Assembly (NCBI RefSeq): GCF_014646195.1
Contig: NZ_BMMZ01000001.1
Location: 434,001-498,000, forward strand
Source: Microlunatus endophyticus
GTDB lineage: Bacteria; Actinomycetota; Actinomycetes; Propionibacteriales; Propionibacteriaceae
Reading direction: 5' to 3'
DNA: 64,000 bases
The translations under genes were made by a program, and so were the position numbers. The notes beneath the pieces are model-generated. The model was not told where the DNA came from. It worked only from the letters and a program-made list of their open reading frames with translations, and did no database searches. Shown here one piece after another: positions 27,606 through 34,878 of this stretch (positions are counted from its first letter, which is position 1; each line of letters opens with the position of its first letter).

Positions 27606-28115
27606 TCAGGAGGCGCTTGCGTACACCTCGTTGAGGAGGCCGGTGTCCACATCGAAGATGAAGCCACGCACGTCATCGGTGTGCGGCAGGAACGGTGACG
27701 CGTGGATCCGTTCCAGCGCTGCGCGGACGTTGTCCTCCTGGGCTCCGAAGGGCCGGGGTCCCCATGGTGGGGTGACGCCTGTCTCGGCGGCCAGCTCGGC
27801 CCGGAACTCCTCGTCGCTGAAGGTCGACAGCCCGCATCGGGTGTGCTGGATGATCATGATGGCCTGGGTGCCGAGTTTGCGCTGGCTGATGGCCAGTGAG
27901 CGGATCGTGTCCTCCACGACCAGACCGCCGGCGTTGCGAATCACGTTGGCGTCGCCCACGGTCACGCCAAGGGCGCGTACCGGGTCTATTCGACAGTCCA
28001 TGCAGGTGACGACGGCAACCTTGCGTGCGGGAGTACCGGGCAGGCCGCCGGAGAAGGACTTGGCGAATTCGATGTTCGCCGCTACCAGGGGATCGATCGC
28101 TGACACGCCGACCAT
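27606..28115 (-). CDS. Beta-type carbonic anhydrase
   Basis: Interconverts CO2 and bicarbonate with a zinc ion. The 169-residue protein carries CMDCRIDP (about residues 38-45, zinc Cys and Asp/Arg pair), NAGG (about 61-64) and HTRCG (about 90-94, zinc His and Cys), the pattern of small actinobacterial beta enzymes. It starts 47 bases after xylB on the same strand and may be read from the same transcript, though no link to sugar use is evident. An inverted repeat follows the stop. Confidence 0.92.
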   Translation of the reverse strand: MVGVSAIDPLVAANIEFAKSFSGGLPGTPARKVAVVTCMDCRIDPVRALGVTVGDANVIRNAGGLVVEDTIRSLAISQRKLGTQAIMIIQHTRCGLSTFSDEEFRAELAAETGVTPPWGPRPFGAQEDNVRAALERIHASPFLPHTDDVRGFIFDVDTGLLNEVYASAS

Positions 28116-28162
28116 GCTAACGGGCCGGGTCAGGAGAGTGCCGGGTCAGGAGACGGGCAGGT

Positions 28163-29578
28163 TCAGGAAACGGCGAGCGTCGCGTCGGGATAGTGGGCGC
28201 GCAATGCGCTGCGGTAGCGTTCCCCGATGTCGTGGTGGGCGTCCAGATCCTCCGCGGTCGGCTCGAGATCCATCAGCACCGGCACCTTCCAGTCACCCAG
28301 CTCACCGGTCAGCGCCCAGGCCGCTTGGCGGGCGGCCCCGACGGCGACGCTTTCGAAGGGCTCGGTGACGGTCACCGCGAGCCCGAAGACCGCTGGTGCG
28401 ATGTGCTGCACCGCCGCGGACTGCGCCGCTCCGCCGGTGAGCGTGATCGAGGAGATCGATCCGGTCTGCTCGGCCAGGACCTCGGTGCCGAAGGCAAGGC
28501 TCCACAGCACACTCTCGATCGCGGCACGTGCGACGTTCTCCGGCTTCATGTTCGACCGTGTCAAACCCAGCAGCTCGCCCGTGGCCGACGGAAGCGGCGG
28601 CGTCCGCTCGCCGTCCAGATACGGCATGAAGGTGATTCCTTCGGCACCCGGGGGCGCCGCCATCGCCATCCGGCTCAGCTCCTGGAGGTCGACGCGCAGC
28701 ATGCCGGCGGCGGCTTCGAGATTGCGCGCGCAATTCAGCGTGCAGACCAGCGGTAGGAAGCGCCCGGTCGCATCGGCGAAGCCACAGACGGTCCCGGTCG
28801 GCTCGTGGCTCTGGTGATCGGCGACGGTGTAGGACGTGCCGCTGGTGCCGAGGCTGACCACGGCTTCCCCGGGTTGGACGTCCAGGGCCAGCGCACCGGC
28901 CATGTTGTCGCCCGTTCCGGGCGCGATGGCCAATCCGGAGCGGGTCCGGCCGATGAGCTCGTACGGACCGGCAACCCGAGGTAGCCGTACGTCGTGACCG
29001 AGGGCCCGCTCGACGAGGTCGTGGCGGTAGCGGTTGGATTCGGCGTCGAAGTAGCCCGTTCCGGACGCGTCGCCGCGGTCGGTGACCGGATCGAAAGAGC
29101 GGTCGCCGATCACCCAGGTCAGGTAATCGTGGGGGAGCAGAACCGAAGCGGTTCGCGCCGCATTGTCCGGTTCGGCCCGAGCGAGCCAGCGCAGCTTGGA
29201 CACGGTGACGGAGGCGACCGGGACGGTGCCGATCGCATCGGCCCAGGCGGCTCGGCCGCCGAGCTCGGCGATCAGGTCGTCGGCGTCGGCGGCGGAGCGG
29301 TTGTCGTTCCACAGCAGAGCGTCGCGGACCAGGTCTCCGGACTCGCCCAGGGTCACCATGCCGTGCTGCTGGCCGCCGACCGCGATCGCCTCGACGCCCT
29401 CGAGCAGCCCGGGATCGGCAGTTGCCTGCTCGTAGGCCTGGACCCAGGTGGCGGCGGAGACCTCGGTGCCATCGGGATGGGGCGCCCGCGCGGATCGTAC
29501 GATCCGGCCCGTTTCAACGTCGCAGACCACGACTTTGACCGACTGGGTGGAACTGTCGACGCCGGCAACCAAAGTCAT
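28163..29578 (-). CDS. xylB: Xylulokinase (FGGY family)
   Basis: Phosphorylates D-xylulose to feed the pentose phosphate pathway. The 471-residue protein has the two-lobed FGGY layout: N-terminal GVDSSTQSVKVVVCD (about 6-20), GGQQHGMV near residue 68, GTGDNMAGALALDVQPGEAV near 220 and SLGTSGTSY near 240, then the C-terminal ATP lobe with LTGGAAQS near 400. Other FGGY kinases are similar, but HGMV and the N-terminal motif favour xylulokinase. It sits last of the sugar genes, 12 bases after the DeoR gene. Confidence 0.9.
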   Translation of the reverse strand: MTLVAGVDSSTQSVKVVVCDVETGRIVRSARAPHPDGTEVSAATWVQAYEQATADPGLLEGVEAIAVGGQQHGMVTLGESGDLVRDALLWNDNRSAADADDLIAELGGRAAWADAIGTVPVASVTVSKLRWLARAEPDNAARTASVLLPHDYLTWVIGDRSFDPVTDRGDASGTGYFDAESNRYRHDLVERALGHDVRLPRVAGPYELIGRTRSGLAIAPGTGDNMAGALALDVQPGEAVVSLGTSGTSYTVADHQSHEPTGTVCGFADATGRFLPLVCTLNCARNLEAAAGMLRVDLQELSRMAMAAPPGAEGITFMPYLDGERTPPLPSATGELLGLTRSNMKPENVARAAIESVLWSLAFGTEVLAEQTGSISSITLTGGAAQSAAVQHIAPAVFGLAVTVTEPFESVAVGAARQAAWALTGELGDWKVPVLMDLEPTAEDLDAHHDIGERYRSALRAHYPDATLAVS

Positions 29579-29590
29579 AGATGCGTACTC

Positions 29591-30400
29591 TCAATCCACG
29601 GTCGGGACCACTGTCAGACCGACTCCGCGGTCGGAGAACGGGCGGTGCAGTCTGTCCGGCACCGAGCCCGCGACCACGACCTCGTCGATCTCCTCGATGG
29701 TAGCGAACGTCACGAACGCCGACCGGCCGACCGCCGCCGCATCGGCCAGCGCGATCACCCGGCGGCCGATCCTGGTCTCCGCGCGGCAGACCGCTGCCCC
29801 GGCCGGCCTCGGATCGCTGAGGCCGTCCTCGACGCTGATCCCGGCGGGGCAGATGACGCTGACGTCGGTCCGTAGCCGGTTGAGTTCGGTGATCGCCCAG
29901 TCGCCCTCCTGACCTCGCGATGTCGGGCTGACTGTCCCGCCGATGTTGTAGACCGCCAGCAGTGGTACCCGGGAGAGCACCACGGCGGCATCGAGATAGT
30001 TGGTCACCACCGTCAGACCTGGTCGTTCGGGAGGCGCCGCCGAGATGGCCTCAGCCAGCCCGAGCGCCGGCGGGCCGGTCCCGATCAGCAGCGTTCCCTG
30101 GCGCGGCAGTCGTTCCCAGACCGTCCTGCCCAGTCCGATATAGCGGGACTTCGGGGCCGAGCGGGTCACCATCGGACGGGGGACGACCGAGATCGCGCCG
30201 CCGTGCACCCGGTGTAGTCGGCCGGCCGTCTCCATCGCCCTCAGATCGCGGCGTACGGTCTCCGGTGCGACGCCCAGCAGCGCCGCCGCCTGCGCCACGT
30301 CGACCCGGCCATCGGCCTCCAGCCAGCCGGCGATCCTGGCCTGGCGACCGCCGGCCGCTGCCCGCGAACTCGGGCTCGGATCGGTTTCGAGCCGCGTCAT
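29591..30400 (-). CDS. DeoR-family transcriptional regulator
   Basis: Likely repressor of the sugar operon. The 269-residue protein has an N-terminal helix-turn-helix (RIAGWLEADGRVDVAQAAALLG...ETVRRDL, about 22-55, then HRVHGGAI) and a C-terminal sugar-phosphate sensor domain with IGTGPPALGLAEAI replacing the usual IGSGTT-type loop. It lies between the permease and the kinase genes, so the effector may be a phosphorylated sugar made by XylB. Confidence 0.88.
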   Translation of the reverse strand: MTRLETDPSPSSRAAAGGRQARIAGWLEADGRVDVAQAAALLGVAPETVRRDLRAMETAGRLHRVHGGAISVVPRPMVTRSAPKSRYIGLGRTVWERLPRQGTLLIGTGPPALGLAEAISAAPPERPGLTVVTNYLDAAVVLSRVPLLAVYNIGGTVSPTSRGQEGDWAITELNRLRTDVSVICPAGISVEDGLSDPRPAGAAVCRAETRIGRRVIALADAAAVGRSAFVTFATIEEIDEVVVAGSVPDRLHRPFSDRGVGLTVVPTVD

Positions 30401-30403
30401 CTG

Positions 30404-31309
30404 CTACTTGACCGCACCCATCGCCAGACCGCGCACCAACCGCTTCTGGGCGACCCAACCGGCGATGATCACCGGCAGCACGGCAATGGTCGATGCCGCC
30501 GACAGGACTGCCAGGAACTGACCGCGGCCGTCGACGAAGCTGCCCAGGAACGGTGGCGTCGTGCGTGCAACGACGGCGGTCAGCAGGTTGACCAGGAAGT
30601 ACTCGTTCCAGGCGAAGATGAAGCAGATCAGCGCTGCTGCCGCCGCACCGGGGGCGACGATCGGCAGTGACACCCGCCACAGCTCGCGGCTGTAGGACGC
30701 TCCGTCGATCTGCGCGGCCTCGACGACCGCGTACGGCACCTCGGCGAAGAACGATCGCATCATCCAGATCGCCAGCGGGAGGTTCATCCCGATATAGAGC
30801 ACGCCGAGCGCCCACAGGTTGTCCAGCGCGCCCATGACGCGCAGCAGCAGGAAGACCGGGATGATCGAGGCCGCGACCGGCATGAACTTGGTGGAGATGA
30901 AGAAGAACAGCAGGTCCTGCCAGCGGCCCACCCGGCGTACCGACAACCCGTACGCCGCCGGGATCGCCAGCGCCATCACCGCCACCGTCGACAGGATCGA
31001 CAACGCCGCGGAGTTGGCGAGGTAGAGGCCCATCCCGCGCTGGAACACGGTTGCGTACCGGTCGAAGGACAGGTGGGTGATGAAGCTCGGCGGGAACTGG
31101 GCCGCCGCCTGTTCGGTCTTGAAGCTGGTGAAGATCATCCACAGTACCGGGAAGAAGAACAGGAACACCACGACCCAGGTCAGGACCGTGACGCCGATCC
31201 CGCCGATCCGCCGACCGGTGTACCGGGGCCTGGTCCGGACGGCAGGTCGCTCGCCCGGGTCGCTGGTCGCTGATGCCCGTCCTGGTTGCGCTGCGACACC
31301 GGTGCTCAT
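30404..31309 (-). CDS. Carbohydrate ABC transporter permease (MalG type)
   Basis: Channel subunit of a sugar importer. The 301-residue protein has a hydrophilic start, six hydrophobic segments and the EAA loop EAAQIDGASYSRELWRVSLP (about residues 199-218). It is coupled to the previous permease by a 4-base overlap. The family and operon suggest uptake of a sugar or sugar alcohol; no ATPase gene accompanies it. Confidence 0.92.
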   Translation of the reverse strand: MSTGVAAQPGRASATSDPGERPAVRTRPRYTGRRIGGIGVTVLTWVVVFLFFFPVLWMIFTSFKTEQAAAQFPPSFITHLSFDRYATVFQRGMGLYLANSAALSILSTVAVMALAIPAAYGLSVRRVGRWQDLLFFFISTKFMPVAASIIPVFLLLRVMGALDNLWALGVLYIGMNLPLAIWMMRSFFAEVPYAVVEAAQIDGASYSRELWRVSLPIVAPGAAAAALICFIFAWNEYFLVNLLTAVVARTTPPFLGSFVDGRGQFLAVLSAASTIAVLPVIIAGWVAQKRLVRGLAMGAVK

Positions 31310-32253
31310 CGCCCGCCACCCCCTTCCTCGGTGAAGACTCGGAACAGGGTGCGCAGTGCGACGGTCGCGACGGCGATCGTGACGATCACCGTGACAACGC
31401 CGTACGCCGCCGCCTCGCCGACCTGCTGGCCGATGAAAGCCCTTTCGTACAACAGATAGGACAGCGTCTTGGAGTGTCCTGCGCCGCCGGTCATGATGTT
31501 GACCGGGTCGAAGACCTGCACCATCAAGACGGTACCGAGCAGGATCGCCAGCTCGGCGTAGGTCCGCAGGTGCGGCAGTGTCATGGTGCGGAAGATCCGC
31601 AGCGGTCCGGCGCCGTCGACCTGGGCTGCCTCGAGCATCTCACCGGACTGGGACTGCAGTCCGGCGAGGAGGATCAACATCATGAACGGCGTGTACTGCC
31701 AGGTCAGCACGAACACCACCGTCATGCCGGGGAAGTCGGTGTTCCAGGCGACCGGCGGGATGTGCACCAGGCCGAAGGCCCAGTTGATCATGCCGACGTT
31801 GGCGTCCAGCAGCGACCACTTCCAGATCAGCGCCGACGCCGCCGGCATCACCAGGAACGGTGTGATCAACAACGTCCTGGCCACCGCGCGGCCGGGGAAC
31901 TTCCGGTCCAGCAGCATGGCCAGCAGCAGGCCGAGCACCAGCGAGACGATCACCGAGGACCCGACGATCACGACGGTGTTCAGCAACGCCGGCAAGAAGG
32001 CACCGTTGGTGACGACTGCCGCGTAGTTGTGGAACCAGGCGAAGGACCGGGCTTCCGGCCTGGCGAGATCCCAGTTCTGGAACGAGTAGTAGATCGTTGC
32101 CAGGAACGGGATCTGGGTGACGATGATCGCGACGGCGAAGGCCGGGATCACGATCTTGCGAGCGAACGATCGCTCGCTGCGTTCCATCCGTGATGCGTTG
32201 ATGGTCGGACCGGTTCCGGTCCGTTCCAGATCCGAAGCCGCGACGGCGGTCAT
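31306..32253 (-). CDS. Carbohydrate ABC transporter permease (MalF type)
   Basis: Second channel subunit. The 315-residue protein has a cytoplasmic N-terminus of about 30 residues, six hydrophobic segments and EAA loop EAAQVDGAGPLRIFRTMTLP (about 210-229). It overlaps the binding-protein gene and the MalG-type gene by 4 bases each, so all three are translated together. Confidence 0.92.
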   Translation of the reverse strand: MTAVAASDLERTGTGPTINASRMERSERSFARKIVIPAFAVAIIVTQIPFLATIYYSFQNWDLARPEARSFAWFHNYAAVVTNGAFLPALLNTVVIVGSSVIVSLVLGLLLAMLLDRKFPGRAVARTLLITPFLVMPAASALIWKWSLLDANVGMINWAFGLVHIPPVAWNTDFPGMTVVFVLTWQYTPFMMLILLAGLQSQSGEMLEAAQVDGAGPLRIFRTMTLPHLRTYAELAILLGTVLMVQVFDPVNIMTGGAGHSKTLSYLLYERAFIGQQVGEAAAYGVVTVIVTIAVATVALRTLFRVFTEEGGGGR

Positions 32254-33686
32254 TTCCCGGCCTCCCTCTTCTGGGTGTCCCCGGCTATCTGGGCGATCTG
32301 CTGGCCCTTGTCGAGTGCATCGGCCACCGACTCGCCACCGGAGAACGTGTTGGCGATCTGCTGGGACGTCTGGTTGCCGACGTCCTGGAATTCAGGGATC
32401 CCGACGAACTGGATCCCTGTCCACGGTTGGGGATCGACTCCCGGGTGGGTCGGGTCGACACTGCGCAGTGTCTGCGCGGTCAGCCCGGCGAAGGCCGAAC
32501 TTGCCTGCTGGTATTGCGGATTGGCGTACAACGACTGTCGGGTGCCCGGTGGCACGCGGGCCCAGCCGAGCTGCTGTCCGACGAGTTGCTCGTACTGCTT
32601 CGACGTGGCCCACTTGACGAATTCCCAGTCGGCCTGCTGGTGTTTGGACAGCGAGTTGATCGCCAGGTTCCAGGTCCACAGCCAGCCGGATTCCTTGGTC
32701 TTGACCACCGGGGCTGAGACGTAGCCGACCTTGCCGGCGACCGGACTGCCCTTCGTCTCGAGGGTGCCGGCTGCGGAGGTGGCATCGTACCACATCGCCG
32801 CACGACCCTGCTGGAACAGATTCAGGCATTCGGTGAAGCCGAAGGAGGCCGGATCACGTTCGCCGGACTGTTTGATCGTGTTGACGTAGAAGTTGACGGC
32901 GTTGCTGAAGCCCGGCTTGTTGACCTGGGCATCCCAGCTCATGTTGTACCACTGGCCGCCGAAGGTGTTGACCACGGTCGTCAGGGGAGCGAACTGCTCG
33001 CCCCAACCGGGCTTGCCCCGCAGGCAGATGCCAGCCCGGTCCTGGGACGGGTCCTTGAGTTTGGCCGCCAGCTGGGCGACCTGCTGCCAGGTCGGGTGGG
33101 CGGGCATGGTCAGCCCTGCCTTCTGGAAGAGATCCTTGCGGTACATCAGGAACGAGGACTCGCCGTAGAACGGGGCCGCATAGATCTTGTTGTCGTAACT
33201 GACGCTCTGCTGGACGGGTTTGAAGAAGTCGTCGACGTCGTACGAAGGATCCGCCTTCGCCTTGGCGGTCAGGTCGGTGAGCCAGCCGTTGCGGCCCCAC
33301 ATCGGCACCTCGTAGGCGCCGACAGTCATCACGTCGTACTGGCCGCCGCGCGTCGCGACATCCTTGGTGGTGGCGTTGCGAAGATCGTTCTCCTCCATCA
33401 TGATCACGTTGACCTTGATGTCGGGATGGGCCTTCTCGAATTCCGGCAGCAGCGTGGCGAGGTCCTGCATCTGCGGGTTGTTGACGCTGGCCAGGGTGAT
33501 CGTGGTGACGCCGGGCTGGTTGCCGAGGTTGCCGAAACCCGCGCAGCCGGAGACGGTCAGCATCAGCGACGCGGCGCCGACGCCGGCGACCAGAGCAGCA
33601 CGATGACGACCGGTCTGTCGCATTCCGACCCGTCGGAACCCGGGCCGACTCCTGAGCGCCCGGGATAACCACCGATTGCCGAACAT
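32250..33686 (-). CDS. Sugar / sugar-alcohol ABC transporter binding lipoprotein
   Basis: Extracellular solute-binding protein of family 1. The 478-residue product has a basic N-terminus, a signal segment and lipobox ending at Cys48 (TVSGC), then binding-domain features such as PEFEKAHPDIKVNVI and AAMWYDATSAAG. The closest general type is the sorbitol/mannitol-binding group, an inference that fits the xylulokinase downstream. ATG 33686 has GAGGAGG eight bases upstream; the frame is open further to 34097 but that part overlaps the divergent gene. Confidence 0.88.
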   Translation of the reverse strand: MFGNRWLSRALRSRPGFRRVGMRQTGRHRAALVAGVGAASLMLTVSGCAGFGNLGNQPGVTTITLASVNNPQMQDLATLLPEFEKAHPDIKVNVIMMEENDLRNATTKDVATRGGQYDVMTVGAYEVPMWGRNGWLTDLTAKAKADPSYDVDDFFKPVQQSVSYDNKIYAAPFYGESSFLMYRKDLFQKAGLTMPAHPTWQQVAQLAAKLKDPSQDRAGICLRGKPGWGEQFAPLTTVVNTFGGQWYNMSWDAQVNKPGFSNAVNFYVNTIKQSGERDPASFGFTECLNLFQQGRAAMWYDATSAAGTLETKGSPVAGKVGYVSAPVVKTKESGWLWTWNLAINSLSKHQQADWEFVKWATSKQYEQLVGQQLGWARVPPGTRQSLYANPQYQQASSAFAGLTAQTLRSVDPTHPGVDPQPWTGIQFVGIPEFQDVGNQTSQQIANTFSGGESVADALDKGQQIAQIAGDTQKREAGK

Positions 33687-33763
33687 AGGCTGCCTCCTCG
33701 TCGGTGAGTGACGTCCCGACGATGCCCGCATGTTGCTGGGCGGTCCGAACGCCTGCGAATCGG

Positions 33764-33793
33764 ACCTTACTGCAGTCTTTGATGCCCGGTCCA
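33764..33793 (-). promoter_or_regulatory. Candidate promoter of the sugar operon
   Basis: On the minus strand, TGGACC (33793-33788), an 18-base spacer and TAAGGT (33769-33764). Transcription would start near 33757 and give a leader of about 70 bases. It lies in the 260-bp region shared with the divergent DeoR gene. Confidence 0.45.
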
Positions 33794-33947
33794 GAGGGAT
33801 TGGCGCCCCAGATCCGGAGATTCTGTGACCGAATCGGTGGAACACTGCCCGTATCTGTTGCAGATCGACCCGGCAGGATGGCCGCGGTGCCCTAGTCTTG
33901 GTCGGCGAAGGTGCATTCGCTGACGTTCGGGGACGAGGGGCACCGCG

Positions 33948-34814
33948 ATGAGCATGGCTGAGACCGATGCGGGCAGGACCGATCCGGGTGACGCCGACAC
34001 CCAGGCTGCCCCGGCCCGCCCGGCACCGGCCCACGCAGGCGGCCCGATGTACCCGCCGCAGCGTCAGCAGGCGATCGCCGACATCCTGCTGGAACACCGG
34101 GACAGGGTCGGCGTCACCACGATCGCTGCCCGGCTAGGGGTCGCGGCCGAGACCGTACGCCGCGATCTGGAGGTGCTCGAACGGCGCGGCGTGGTGCGGC
34201 GGGTCAGGGGTGGCGCGGAACTGGTCGAATCGGTGCCGTTCGAGCAGGCGCTGGCTGCTCGTCACGCCGACCAACGCGCCGAGAAGCAGCGGATCGCGGC
34301 GGCGGTCATCGAGGAGTTGCCCGACGACGGCGTCGTCGTCCTGGATTCGGGCTCGCTGACCTTCGTGATCGCGGAGAAGCTTCCCGATCGACCGCTCACC
34401 ATCGTGACCAACAACCTGCCGGCCGCACTGGTCCTGGCCGACCGTCCGCGGCTCACGGTCATCACCCTTCCGGGCATGATCCGCGGTCTCACCCAGGCAT
34501 CGGTCGACGGCTGGACCACCAGGAGGCTGGAGACGTTGAGCGCAGACCTGGCGATCGTCGGCGTCAACGGGCTGACCGCCGATCTTGGTGTCACCACGAC
34601 CAATCCCGAGGAGGCGGCGGTCAAGCGGGCGATGTTGCTGTCGGCCAGGCGGCGTCTGGTGCCGGTGGTTTCTGCCAAGCTGGGCAGGAATTCGTTCTGC
34701 AGCTTCGCCGCGGTGAACGAGATCGACAAGATCATTACCGACGACGGGGCCGATCCGGAACTGCTCAGGTCGTTGCGTGGTGCCGGGCCCGATGTCGAGG
34801 TTGTCGAGCGCTGA
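33948..34814 (+). CDS. DeoR-family regulator, divergent from sugar operon
   Basis: The 288-residue protein has an extra N-terminal stretch, then a DeoR helix-turn-helix (RQQAIADILLEHRDRVGVTTIAARLG...ETVRRDLEVLE, about 40-85, then GGAELVE) and a C-terminal DeoR sensor domain with VLDSGSLTFVIAEKL near residue 130. The start ATG 33948 follows GACGAGGGG. It is divergent from the sugar operon, which already has its own DeoR gene, so the operon may be under two regulators. Confidence 0.88.
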   Translation: MSMAETDAGRTDPGDADTQAAPARPAPAHAGGPMYPPQRQQAIADILLEHRDRVGVTTIAARLGVAAETVRRDLEVLERRGVVRRVRGGAELVESVPFEQALAARHADQRAEKQRIAAAVIEELPDDGVVVLDSGSLTFVIAEKLPDRPLTIVTNNLPAALVLADRPRLTVITLPGMIRGLTQASVDGWTTRRLETLSADLAIVGVNGLTADLGVTTTNPEEAAVKRAMLLSARRRLVPVVSAKLGRNSFCSFAAVNEIDKIITDDGADPELLRSLRGAGPDVEVVER

Positions 34815-34878
34815 CATGGTCGTGCGAAGCGGGGTGGCCGGTTTGTCCTCACGTGTCGCCGTGCAGGAGGATTAGCCG

